A stretch of DNA of 64,000 nt, taken from NCBI RefSeq assembly GCF_023015615.1, contig NZ_JALKAJ010000004.1, positions 474,348-538,347 of the forward strand, in the 5' to 3' direction. A program made the position numbers and the translations under genes. Source of the stretch: Qipengyuania sp. S6317L1. Its GTDB lineage: Bacteria > Pseudomonadota > Alphaproteobacteria > Sphingomonadales > Sphingomonadaceae. Every line of letters begins with the position of its first letter. The first letter of the stretch is position 1. The notes under the pieces are model-generated. The model was given only the letters and a program-made list of their open reading frames with translations, was not told where the DNA came from and searched no databases. Positions 29,158 to 37,257 of this stretch are shown piece after piece.

Positions 29158-29380
29158 TTGCCCCCTCTGTCGGGTCAACCTGAGAGCTTGAGCTGGCACG
29201 CGAACGCACCGGCCTTCCCCTTCGGTGGCGAGGTATACAAGCAGGGCTTGCCCTCACGCTTTCCAGAGTGCCTATGCCATCTCGCGGTCCGTTTGCCTGA
29301 GAGTTTCCGGGGCGGTTGCTCCTTCGGCGCCAGGCCTCCTGTCCTTGTGATGGTCAGAAAGCCAAGTCTCTCCCGCGAAA
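29158..29380 (-). promoter_or_regulatory. Tandem glycine riboswitch
   Basis: The minus strand holds two consecutive glycine aptamers. Aptamer 1 (about 29281-29378) has GGGAGAGACTTGGC, GCCGAAGGAGCAACC and ACTCTCAGGCAAACGGACC. Aptamer 2 (about 29160-29273) has GCACTCTGGAAAGCG, CCACCGAAGGGGAAG and CTCTCAGGTTGACC-GACAGAGGGG. These are the conserved core strings of the gcvT motif. It ends about 50 nt before the TTG start of gcvT, so glycine binding should switch on the gcv operon. Confidence 0.95.
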
Positions 29381-29526
29381 GACGCCAGAATCACTCCTGA
29401 CAGGCACATTCCATGTTGCGGATGCGAAGGGGCTCGTCAATCAGCATAGGCAGGTTTTATGCGAAATATTTGTGCGAAATCGGCCTTGCGCCATTTCAAT
29501 CATGAGGCGAAGTGCATCTGCACCTA

Positions 29527-29904
29527 TCAGATAAGGCCGCAATCACCCTCGGTAAGCGTGTATTGCCCGCCGCTCGCCTCGCTCACTGTGAGCCGCGCGC
29601 ACCAGCCATCCGAGGCGTTGATCCTCATGCGCGACAAGACTTTCCTGCCATCCGGTGCAAGCGTCACGCTCGATTTGTGGCGCGAATTGGAAGCGCCGGT
29701 AAGCTCGATCTCGAATTCGACCTGTTGCGTCACCTGACTATCGGCGACCACTTGCACCTCGACCGTTCCGGTGTCTTCGATCACATTGAGCGAAATCGCC
29801 CTGTCGTGAGGGGAAGCGCTCGCCATGCTAGCGCCTGCGCCAAGTATGAGCGGCGATGCGAATATCGCGAAGAGTTGGCCGAACTTGCCCATGATGGTTT
29901 GCAA
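29527..29904 (-). CDS. csgH: CsgH-like curli chaperone
   Basis: 125 aa (TTG 29904; ATG 29892 is the alternative). A signal peptide (LFAIFASPLILGAGASMASA) precedes a small beta-sandwich pattern: VEVQVVADSQVTQQVEFEIE, SSVTLAPDGRKVLSRMRI and WCARLTVSEAS. This matches the CsgH/CsgC-like family of periplasmic amyloid-inhibiting chaperones from Alphaproteobacteria. It would keep curlin subunits unfolded before export through CsgG. It is the last gene of the curli set and starts directly at the stop of the upstream gene. Confidence 0.85.
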   Translation of the reverse strand: MQTIMGKFGQLFAIFASPLILGAGASMASASPHDRAISLNVIEDTGTVEVQVVADSQVTQQVEFEIELTGASNSRHKSSVTLAPDGRKVLSRMRINASDGWCARLTVSEASGGQYTLTEGDCGLI

Positions 29905-30666
29905 TCACCCTCCGCCGCCAAGCTGCTGCACGATGGCGTTCACGACCCCTTGCGTCTCGGGCGAAAGGCCTGACGCCGGATCGCCTTCTGCCGCGGTCGC
30001 CTGTGCATTGTTCAACGCCTGATTATTGAGTGCGACCGAGGCGACGACCTGATTGTCGAAATTGCCCGGGTTTGCACCCGCACCGGCGAGCCGTGCAATC
30101 GCAGTTTGAAGCGTTGCGACGCGCCCTGCATCAAGCCCGCCGCCGAGAAGATTATCTTCCGCCGACCCTGCACGGTTCTGGGCGAACTCTTCCGAACGTG
30201 TCTCAATGCGCGCATCGCACAAGGCCTTGAGCGCAGGGATATCGCTGCCACGTTCGCAAATGTCGGTGCCGTCAACCGCTTCGAGCAGGACCTGCCGTTC
30301 TGCCGGGCTCAATTGCGCAAGCGCAGGGTCCGAAGTGCGGTCTGAAAGTTGCGAGACGTCATTGCCGGTGTCGCCAGTGGCCGAAACCTGATCGAGCGAT
30401 GCGTCGGCAGAAGTTTTCGCTGTTTCGATCTGCTGTTGTTCAGCAGCGCGTGTGCGCGCCGCCGCGACGCTCTCTGGCGTGATCGCATCGGGAAAATAGA
30501 CCTTGGACGAGGCATCATCGGGCGCCTGATCGACAAAGGCGCTTTCTTCGCGGGGAACATCTTGCGGAGCGTCTTGTGCACTCGCCATCGCGCAAGGCAG
30601 CACGCTCAGAGTGACAAGGCCCCATCTCACCGCTGTGATCGTCTGGCCCTGAAAGCTCCGGCGCAT
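29905..30666 (-). CDS. Secreted protein of unknown function in curli locus
   Basis: About 253 aa from ATG 30666, behind AGGAG; the upstream TTG at 30681 is inside the preceding stop. A signal peptide (VTLSVLPCAMASAQ) is followed by an acidic, Ala/Gln-rich low-complexity region. A central helical domain has two Cys (GTDICERGSDIPALKALCDARIE). The C-terminus is Asn/Gln/Ala-rich (NFDNQVVASVALNNQALNN) and ends in QQLGGGG. It has no curlin repeats. It sits between the small curlin and csgH, so a role in curli export or assembly, perhaps in place of the missing CsgE, is an inference. Confidence 0.8.
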   Translation of the reverse strand: MRRSFQGQTITAVRWGLVTLSVLPCAMASAQDAPQDVPREESAFVDQAPDDASSKVYFPDAITPESVAAARTRAAEQQQIETAKTSADASLDQVSATGDTGNDVSQLSDRTSDPALAQLSPAERQVLLEAVDGTDICERGSDIPALKALCDARIETRSEEFAQNRAGSAEDNLLGGGLDAGRVATLQTAIARLAGAGANPGNFDNQVVASVALNNQALNNAQATAAEGDPASGLSPETQGVVNAIVQQLGGGG

Positions 30667-30677
30667 GTGACCGCTCC

Positions 30678-31283
30678 TCAATTGCCCTGTGTGATGATGG
30701 CGGTCGCGCCGCCGGTCTGGATCACGCTCATGTCAGGCAAGCCATTGCCGTTCTGCGTCCATTCCAGAGCATTGTCGGCGCCCACTTGCGTTGCGCTCAT
30801 CGTGTTGTTGTCACCGTTTTGCGCAAGGATCGCCTGATTGTTGTCGCCATCCTGAATGAGGGTCGCCAGATTGCCCGTCCCGTTCTGTGCAATCCCGGCG
30901 CCCGAGCCGGTGAGCCCGTTGTCGTTTTGCGAAAGCAGGATCGTGTTGGCATTGCCCGTCTGGGTCAGGACCGCGACATTCTGCGCAGAACCGCCCTGGG
31001 TGACCGAGGCAAGATTGCTCGCGCCGGTCTGGTCAATGCCGGCAAAGTGATCGCCATCGCCAAATTGCGTGACCTGAACGGTGTTGTCATCGCCGTCCTG
31101 TGTCACTTCGGCGTTTTGTTCAGCGTTCGACTGGCTGAAGGAGCCGGAGTTATCATCGCCGATCTGTTCGACGAAGACCCCGTCAAATGGTCCGGTGTTT
31201 GGCGCACTGACCTGTGTCTGGGCGGCCGCCGGAGCGGACAACCCTGCGACAAGGGCAATAATTCCAAGGGTAGTGCGTTTCAT
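30678..31283 (-). CDS. Small curlin-repeat protein (CsgB/CsgA-like)
   Basis: About 201 aa from ATG 31283 (AGGA 8 nt upstream). Signal peptide (LGIIALVAGLSAPAAAQ) then roughly eight curlin-type repeats of the form Q-x-G-x-x-N-x5-Q, for example EVTQDGDDNTVQVTQ and ATLIQDGDNNQAILAQ. It ends in TQGN. The size and position fit a minor or nucleating curlin (CsgB-like), but assignment to CsgA or CsgB is not possible by eye. No Cys pair is present, unlike the three large curlins. Confidence 0.85.
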   Translation of the reverse strand: MKRTTLGIIALVAGLSAPAAAQTQVSAPNTGPFDGVFVEQIGDDNSGSFSQSNAEQNAEVTQDGDDNTVQVTQFGDGDHFAGIDQTGASNLASVTQGGSAQNVAVLTQTGNANTILLSQNDNGLTGSGAGIAQNGTGNLATLIQDGDNNQAILAQNGDNNTMSATQVGADNALEWTQNGNGLPDMSVIQTGGATAIITQGN

Positions 31284-31372
31284 AGCCGTCATCCTAACCG
31301 ATTGCGCCGCCGATAGCGAGGCTCTTGAGGTTCCGCTCTTAGCCGGGCAATCCTTACTCTCAGATTGATAGC

Positions 31373-31400
31373 ACCGGGCGAGCGATCACGCCCGCCCGGT
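31373..31400 (-). terminator. Hairpin downstream of the 834-aa curlin gene
   Basis: ACCGGGCG pairs with CGCCCGGT (8 bp) around a 12-nt loop, 14 nt past the stop at 31415 on the minus strand. There is no clean T-run, so it may act as a partial terminator or a 3'-end stabiliser. Confidence 0.55.
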
Positions 31401-31414
31401 ATTATCCGTAAGCC

Positions 31415-33919
31415 TTATGGCGTACCCTGCGTCACCGTGGCGGTGTTGCTGGTGCCAGCTTGTGTGACATCCGATACATGGGCGTCGTTGAACTGACCCA
31501 CAGTGATCGAGTTTGCATCGCCCGACTGGGTGATCGTGCTGCTCGCGCCATCTGCCAACTGGTCAACGTCGATGGTGTTGCCAGCGCCAAGGAACACCCC
31601 ATCCTGATTGATGATGCTGGTGTTGCCATTGCCTTCCTGAAGCACATCAGCCGAGATGCTGTCACTTGTCGTGTTCAGACCCTGATTGATCGTGCTGGTG
31701 TTGTTGTCACCGGTCTGCACAAGGTTTGCGGTGTTATCGAGACCAAAGACGCCAACAGGCACCTGATCGATGGAGCTGACATTGCCATTGCCGGTCTGGG
31801 CGACATTGACGGTGTTTTGCCCGTCACCGCCTTGTGAAGCAGTCGATGTATTCCCGTCACCAATCTGATCGACAAAGATCGTGCTGAAGAACCCGTCTTG
31901 GGTGATGGTGGAGGTGTTGGTGTTGCCGGCCTGGATATTCTCAGCCGTGCTGTCGCTACCGCTGGCCTGCGTCAGGGTGGAGATGTTATCCGCGCCCCCG
32001 CTTTGATCGATCAGGGCCGCGTTGTTGCTACCGCCGGTCTGGTTGATCGTCGCCTCGCTGGTGACCGCATCGGCTTGCTGGAAGACGAAGGCAGTGACCG
32101 TATCCGCTGAGCCGGACTGATCAATTGTTCCCGTGTTGTCAGTGCCCGCCTGAATGGTGTCAGCGGTGTTGCCACCATTGCTGCTCGCCTGCGTAATCGA
32201 CGTTCCGTTACCCGAGCCGGTTTGAAGCACAGTCGCGGTATCTGCAATCGCAGAGGACTGGTCGACAAGCGATGTGTTTTCAGCGCCAAGCTGATCGACC
32301 GTTGCCGAGTTGCCATCGGACGCCTGGAACACGTCGGAAAGGTTCCCGCCATCGGCCTGCGTCACTGTTGCGATGTTGTTGCTGAAATCCTGTTCGACAA
32401 CGCTGTCATTTTCGTCACCGGTTTGCGTGACGGTGGCATCGTTGTTGCTGCCGGGATCAAACGAGTTCTGAAGCACATCGCTGATGTTGGTGTTGCCGGT
32501 TTGGCTGACGCTTGCGACATTGCCGTCACCGCCAACACCTGCTCCGCCTACAAAGCCTTGCTCGATGAAGCTGTCATTGCCTTCGCCGCCGCCTTGGGTG
32601 AGCGTCGCGCTGTTGCCATCGCTGTCCTGAAGCACGTTCGAGGTCGAGGTCGCTGGACCCGATCCGGTTTGGGTGACCGTCGCGCTGTTGCCGGAACCGC
32701 CGAGATTGCCCTGGAAGACAAAGCTGTCATTTTCAGCGCCGGTTTGATCGACCAGCGCCGTTTGTGCATCGCCGCTTTGCACGATCAGAGAGGATTGACC
32801 ATCGCCCGATTGGTTCGAGGTTGCACTAAGATTTGTGCCGCCAAGAACACTGCCGCCAAACCCCGAAGAGTCGCCCTGGAAGATGGCGGAATCGTTCAAC
32901 GAGCCCGCGCCTTGCGTGATTGTGGCGATATTGTTGTTGGCAGGAGCGCCGTTTGCCGTGTCGCCCGTTTGCACGATGGTGGCAAGCGCCTGGTCAGAGC
33001 CAACTTCCTGCGTGATAGTCGCATCGGGCTCGCGCGCGAAGCCGGTTTGGGTGATTGACGCATCACCAAAATCGCCGTCTTGGGTAATGGTTGCCGTGCC
33101 ACGCCCGTCGCCGCCCGCAACCGTTCCCGTCTGATCGACCGAGGCAAGGTTATCGTTGCCGGTTTGCGTCACAAACGCTTCGTTTCTGCGGCTGTCTTGA
33201 TCGACGTCCGAGGTGTTGCCATTGCCGGACTGAATGACCGTTGCATCGTTTTGACGACGGGCCGTCTGGGCGACTGACGAGGTATTGTCATCACCGGTTT
33301 GCAGGATGGTTGCGGTCTGCTGACGGTTCACCTGTATCACGTCAGAGCTGTTACCCGTGCCGTTTTGTGTCACGGTGGTGAGCAGATCGCCATCGTTATT
33401 GCCACCGGCATTGTCCGATTGGGTGATAATCGAGGAATTGAGATCCCCGGTCTGATCAACAATCGCATCAATGTTGGATGCGCCGTTATTGTTGATCGAA
33501 GTCTGCGCAATGTCAGAGGTACTCGCGCCGTTTTGCGTCAAGGTCGCGGTCATGCCGTCGAAATTGTCGCCGGACGAATTCTGGTCGATCACCGAATCCG
33601 CGCCGCCTGCCTGAGTGACGCTGGCAGAGATATTCTGGGGGTTCACCGCCGAGGTTGTCTGCGTCACATTCGAGATGTTCGCATCGGCGCCTTGCGTCAC
33701 GCTCGCTGTGAGGTTCTCGCCGTCCTGATCGACATCGGACACATTGGCTGTCCCGCCCGATTGGTCGACGCTTGCCGAGTTGCCCGAACCGCTCGTGCTG
33801 ACGACGCTGCAATTGCCGGTTACGCCTGCGCATGCTGGCGGCACACTTGCCTGCGCCAAGGCGGCAGATGCCGTGCCAAGAGCAAGAATGGATGCCCCGG
33901 TGTAGATAAGAGATTTCAT
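31415..33919 (-). CDS. Large curlin-repeat amyloid protein (834 aa)
   Basis: 834 aa from ATG 33919, chosen for AAGGGGGGGAATACA before it; the 16-codon extension has no support. A signal peptide (MKSLIYTGASILALGTASAALAQ) is followed by a short segment with two Cys, CAGVTGNC. The rest is an unbroken array of curlin-type repeats such as TVTQNGTGNSSDVIQ and ATVIQSGNGNTSDVDQ, with about 22 residues per double unit. It ends in VTQGTP. Exported through CsgG as an amyloid subunit. At over five times the length of E. coli CsgA it is an unusually long curlin. The repeats are diverged, so the gene is not a simple DNA tandem repeat. Confidence 0.88.
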   Translation of the reverse strand: MKSLIYTGASILALGTASAALAQASVPPACAGVTGNCSVVSTSGSGNSASVDQSGGTANVSDVDQDGENLTASVTQGADANISNVTQTTSAVNPQNISASVTQAGGADSVIDQNSSGDNFDGMTATLTQNGASTSDIAQTSINNNGASNIDAIVDQTGDLNSSIITQSDNAGGNNDGDLLTTVTQNGTGNSSDVIQVNRQQTATILQTGDDNTSSVAQTARRQNDATVIQSGNGNTSDVDQDSRRNEAFVTQTGNDNLASVDQTGTVAGGDGRGTATITQDGDFGDASITQTGFAREPDATITQEVGSDQALATIVQTGDTANGAPANNNIATITQGAGSLNDSAIFQGDSSGFGGSVLGGTNLSATSNQSGDGQSSLIVQSGDAQTALVDQTGAENDSFVFQGNLGGSGNSATVTQTGSGPATSTSNVLQDSDGNSATLTQGGGEGNDSFIEQGFVGGAGVGGDGNVASVSQTGNTNISDVLQNSFDPGSNNDATVTQTGDENDSVVEQDFSNNIATVTQADGGNLSDVFQASDGNSATVDQLGAENTSLVDQSSAIADTATVLQTGSGNGTSITQASSNGGNTADTIQAGTDNTGTIDQSGSADTVTAFVFQQADAVTSEATINQTGGSNNAALIDQSGGADNISTLTQASGSDSTAENIQAGNTNTSTITQDGFFSTIFVDQIGDGNTSTASQGGDGQNTVNVAQTGNGNVSSIDQVPVGVFGLDNTANLVQTGDNNTSTINQGLNTTSDSISADVLQEGNGNTSIINQDGVFLGAGNTIDVDQLADGASSTITQSGDANSITVGQFNDAHVSDVTQAGTSNTATVTQGTP

Positions 33920-33975
33920 TGTATTCCCCCCCTTCAAAACCGCTCGCTCCTTTTGCAACGGAGCCAAGCGGGATT

Positions 33976-34015
33976 TGATCGCTCCGGAAGTGCCGCTGGC
34001 CTCCCGGAGCGATCA
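33976..34015 (-). terminator. Hairpin downstream of the 337-aa curlin gene
   Basis: TGATCGCTCCGG and CCGGAGCGATCA form a perfect 12-bp stem with a 16-nt loop, starting 8 nt past the stop at 34023. There is no T-run after the stem, so attenuation or mRNA stabilisation is as likely as termination. Confidence 0.6.
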
Positions 34016-34022
34016 GTTTTGA

Positions 34023-35036
34023 TTACTGGGTCACGATTGTCGTGTTCCCGGATCCTGTTTGCGTCACAAACGATGCGTTGCCATTGCTCAGCTGGTCGAC
34101 CGTTGCGGTGTTGCCCGTGCCCTCCTGTGTGACGTTGCTGAAGTTGTTGTCGGCAAGCTGCAGCACAGATGCGGTGTTGAGGCCGCCGATGCTGTTCTCA
34201 GCCTGGTCGATTTCACTCGTGTTGCCATCGCCATCCTGGACGCTTTCGGCAAAGTTTCCATCGCTGCCAAAAACAGAGCCCTGGTTGATGATGGTCGAGT
34301 TGCCCACCGCGCTGGCGTTCTGGTACGTTTGCGCGTTCGAGAAATCGCTGTTCTGGTTGATCTCTGCATAATCAAGAGCGCCGACCTGCTGAATGAAAGC
34401 GTTGGCCGAGCCGCCGCTATTGGCGTTCTGGTTGATTTGCGCGAAACTGGCATCCGAAGTCTGCACGACTTCTGCCACCGAACCCAGGCCGATTTGCGAG
34501 ATCAGCGCAAAGTTGTCCGAACCCGTCTGGGTGATGTCGGCATCCCCGTTTTGTGTACCAAATGTGTTGGTACCTCCGAACAGGGTTTCATCGCCTTGCG
34601 AAATCACAGCGCCATTGTTGGCACCGCCGCCCTGGTTGATGTCGGCATCGCTGAAACGTGCATCGTCCTGAATGATTTCGGCGGTGTTGAGATCGGCCGC
34701 TGCATCCTGAAAAACGTCGGCGGTGCTGTTGTCGCTGCCATTGATTTGCTCAATGTCAGAAAACGAGTTTGCGCCGTCCTGATCGACATTCGCCGTGTTG
34801 GGAAGGATCGAGGACTGAAGGATAGTGCTTGAGTTGGTAGGACCCGATTGGTCCACCGTCGCAGTGTTGCCATCGCTCAACTGATCGACGTCGGAGGTGT
34901 TGCCCGAAGACGTCTGGGTGACGGTTGCATTGTTGCCCGAGCCCAATTGGTCAATGGTCGAATTATTCTGAGCGAACGCTGGGCTTGCCGCTGCAAGAGC
35001 AAGCGTGGATGCAGCGACGAACGAAGTGGTCTTCAT
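34023..35036 (-). CDS. Curlin-repeat amyloid protein (337 aa)
   Basis: 337 aa with signal peptide (MKTTSFVAASTLALAAASPAFAQ). Repeats begin at once after it (NNSTIDQLGSGNNATVTQ) without the Cys-x6-Cys segment of the other large curlins. The middle repeats are diverged and richer in acidic and aromatic residues (ADINQGGGANNGAVISQ, SFAQINQNANSGGSANAF). It ends in NTTIVTQ. Among the cluster it is the most divergent large subunit and may have a specialised position in the fibre. Confidence 0.87.
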   Translation of the reverse strand: MKTTSFVAASTLALAAASPAFAQNNSTIDQLGSGNNATVTQTSSGNTSDVDQLSDGNTATVDQSGPTNSSTILQSSILPNTANVDQDGANSFSDIEQINGSDNSTADVFQDAAADLNTAEIIQDDARFSDADINQGGGANNGAVISQGDETLFGGTNTFGTQNGDADITQTGSDNFALISQIGLGSVAEVVQTSDASFAQINQNANSGGSANAFIQQVGALDYAEINQNSDFSNAQTYQNASAVGNSTIINQGSVFGSDGNFAESVQDGDGNTSEIDQAENSIGGLNTASVLQLADNNFSNVTQEGTGNTATVDQLSNGNASFVTQTGSGNTTIVTQ

Positions 35037-35128
35037 ATTTTTTATGGTCCCTTTTGCCCATGTGGGCGGAGTTTAAATCTGGTCTTTTGTTATGGCCGCA
35101 ACGGCCGAAGCTTCATCAAAACCAAAGA

Positions 35129-35152
35129 GGGCGGGCAATCACTCGCCCGCCC
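35129..35152 (-). terminator. Hairpin downstream of the 576-aa curlin gene
   Basis: GGGCGGGC and GCCCGCCC form a perfect 8-bp GC stem with an 8-nt loop, 20 nt past the stop at 35172. On the minus strand it is followed by TCTTTGGTTTTG, a weak U-rich tail, so it may be a partly efficient terminator. Confidence 0.65.
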
Positions 35153-35171
35153 CCATATGGCCTGATGTGTC

Positions 35172-36902
35172 TTACGGTGCGCCTTGGGTCACCGTGGCAG
35201 TGTTGCCTGTGCCATCCTGGAATACCGACGAGTCGCTGCCGTCGAACTGCGATACGGTGGCGGTATTGAGGTCGCCATCCTGTTCGATCAGGCTGATGTT
35301 GCCGATGCCCTCTTGAAGGACGGTGGCAAGGTTATCCCCGCCGATGCCAAAGGAGTTTTGCAGGACATCACTTTCGTTCTCGGAGCCGTCCTGGGTCACG
35401 TCAGCGGTGTTGTTGTCACCGCCTGCAAGGCCCTGGTCGATGAGGCTTGCGTTAAGCTCGCCGCCGCCCTGGACCAGTGTGGCCGTGTTGGTGTTGCCGT
35501 CCTGGAATACCTGCGAGGTTGAAACGCCAAGACCTGTGCCGGTTTGCGTGACGGTCGCGGTGTTACCATCGCCGCCAAATGTGCCCTGGTACACTTCGCT
35601 GAAATTGTCCGAACCGATTTGGTCAACGAACGCAGTTTGCGAAGCGCCGCCTTGACCAATGGTTGAATCGTTGAAGTCACCGTCCTGCCGGTTCTCTGCG
35701 ACACTGTCGACGCCGTTAAGAACGATACCGCCAACACTGGTGGTGTCGCCCTGAACGATGGTCGATACGTTGCCTTCGCCGGAAATCTGGTCGATCAGCG
35801 CCTCATTGAACGAAACGCTGGCGACTGCGCCGGTTTGATCGACAACCGCGATGTTGTCGACCGTGTCAACGCTTTGCAGGACGAGAGCGAAGTCGAAGTC
35901 GGCTTCGGCGTTCTGGTTTACGGTCGCATCACCGCCGGTACCATCCTGCTGGATGTTCGCGCTGTTGTTGCCGCTGGTGGTGACACCTGTCGACTGATCG
36001 ACAACCGCGATGTTGTCATCGCCGGACTGGATCACAGTCGCCGCGTTGAGAACGCCTGCTTGAGAGACGTCTGCATCGTTTTCAGAACCTGTTTGCGTGA
36101 CACCCGCCGAGCCGTCTTCGCCGGTTTGGGTGATGGTCGCGAGGTTGGTTTCACCGGTCTGAAGAACAGCGCCCGTGTTGCCCAGATTGGACTGGTCAAT
36201 GCCGGCTTGGTTGTCGTTACCGGTCTGCTGAATGTCAGCATCCTGGAATTCGTCAGCCTGGATGATGACTGCGGTGTTGCCGTCTGCTTGCTGGAAGACG
36301 GTTGCAAGGTTGTCCGTGCCAGATTGGTTGACGTCCGACAGGTTGTCCGCGCCATCTTGCTCGACTTCTGTTTCGAGGATGGCGCTGTCGATGCCGACAT
36401 CGTTTTGCAGAATGAGCGACACGTTGCCGTCACCGGTCTGTGTCACGGTCGCGTCGATGGCGATGCTGTCATTGCCGCTTGAAAGCTGTGCGATATCAGA
36501 CGTGCTTTCGCCGTCCTGAAGAACGTCAGCGATCATGCCGCTTGCGTTGTCGCCCGATGAGCTTTGCGTGATGATCGAGTCAGCGCCGCCGACCTGATCG
36601 ACGATCGCGGTGGTGTCGATTGGGGTTGCGCCCGTGGTTTCCTGATCGACGTTGGAAATGTTGCCATCCGCGCCTTGCGTGACGCTTGCATCGAGGTTGT
36701 CACCGGCCTGAACGATGTCGGACACGTTGCCCGTGCCAGCTGATTGGTCGACGGCGACGGAGTTGCCCGAGCCGCTGGTGTCGACAACGCTGCAGTTTCC
36801 GGTGGCGCCTGCACACGCAGCAGGTGTGGTGGCTTGCGCGAGGACGGGTGCAGCTGCGGTCAATGCGAGTACAGAGGCCCCTGTGTAGATAAGACTTTTC
36901 AT
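35172..36902 (-). CDS. Large curlin-repeat amyloid protein (576 aa)
   Basis: 576 aa from ATG 36902 (AGGGAAGAAG upstream). Signal peptide MKSLIYTGASVLALTAAAPVL, then CAGATGNC and a long curlin-repeat array (ITQTGEDGSAGVTQTGSEND, ATVTQTGTGLGVSTSQVFQ). It ends in VTQGAP, nearly the same tail as the 834-aa protein, and the start segments of the two are close copies. This supports duplication within the cluster. The protein would be exported by CsgG. Confidence 0.88.
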   Translation of the reverse strand: MKSLIYTGASVLALTAAAPVLAQATTPAACAGATGNCSVVDTSGSGNSVAVDQSAGTGNVSDIVQAGDNLDASVTQGADGNISNVDQETTGATPIDTTAIVDQVGGADSIITQSSSGDNASGMIADVLQDGESTSDIAQLSSGNDSIAIDATVTQTGDGNVSLILQNDVGIDSAILETEVEQDGADNLSDVNQSGTDNLATVFQQADGNTAVIIQADEFQDADIQQTGNDNQAGIDQSNLGNTGAVLQTGETNLATITQTGEDGSAGVTQTGSENDADVSQAGVLNAATVIQSGDDNIAVVDQSTGVTTSGNNSANIQQDGTGGDATVNQNAEADFDFALVLQSVDTVDNIAVVDQTGAVASVSFNEALIDQISGEGNVSTIVQGDTTSVGGIVLNGVDSVAENRQDGDFNDSTIGQGGASQTAFVDQIGSDNFSEVYQGTFGGDGNTATVTQTGTGLGVSTSQVFQDGNTNTATLVQGGGELNASLIDQGLAGGDNNTADVTQDGSENESDVLQNSFGIGGDNLATVLQEGIGNISLIEQDGDLNTATVSQFDGSDSSVFQDGTGNTATVTQGAP

Positions 36903-37022
36903 AAGATCTTCTTCCCTGATTTCCGACCGTGTGTTCACGGATTTTTACCTGGATTTTAAAGGCGGTAATGGTCTGCGGCGAGTTCTTTCAAAGAGCGTGC
37001 CGAAGACCGAAACGGTTGCGAA

Positions 37023-37142
37023 TTATGGCGTCCCTTGAGCGGCGATGAGCATGTGTCTTCCTTCACTCAAACCCATCAAACTTCGAGCGTCCGCCTTGGC
37101 GGCCAAGATCGCTGGAGCGTTTGCATAGATCGGAAGTTTCAT
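37023..37142 (-). CDS. 39-aa mini-ORF, possible curlin remnant
   Basis: ATG 37142 follows AAGGA by 8 nt. The 39-aa product starts MKLPIYANAPAILAAKADA and ends LIAAQGTP. The start echoes the curlin signal peptide (MKSLIYTGASVLALTAA) and the end echoes the QGTP/QGAP tail of the large curlins. The last codons CAAGGGACGCCATAA resemble the 3' end of the 834-aa gene. It may be a collapsed curlin gene after loss of the repeat array, or a chance frame. Confidence 0.4.
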   Translation of the reverse strand: MKLPIYANAPAILAAKADARSLMGLSEGRHMLIAAQGTP

Positions 37143-37212
37143 CGCTCTATTCCTTATGTCTCACCCTGCTGATCGTGATCGAACCGCAGGCGAGGGAAAC
37201 TCGAAAAGGGTA

Positions 37213-37238
37213 CCGGGCAAGTCCCCCAACTTGCCCGG
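37213..37238 (-). terminator. Hairpin downstream of the 632-aa curlin gene
   Basis: CCGGGCAAGT and ACTTGCCCGG form a perfect 10-bp stem with a 6-nt loop, 19 nt past the stop at 37258. On the minus strand it is followed by TACCCTTTTCGAG, with only a short T tract. A second palindrome (ATAGGCCA-G-TGGCCTAT, 37242-37258) lies directly at the stop codon. Confidence 0.65.
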
Positions 37239-37257
37239 CCCATAGGCCAGTGGCCTA

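Noticed and set aside
29105..29257. N-terminal extension of GcvT
   Set aside because: The bases are aptamer 2 of the glycine riboswitch; the extension is Arg/Ser-rich and not conserved in GcvT.
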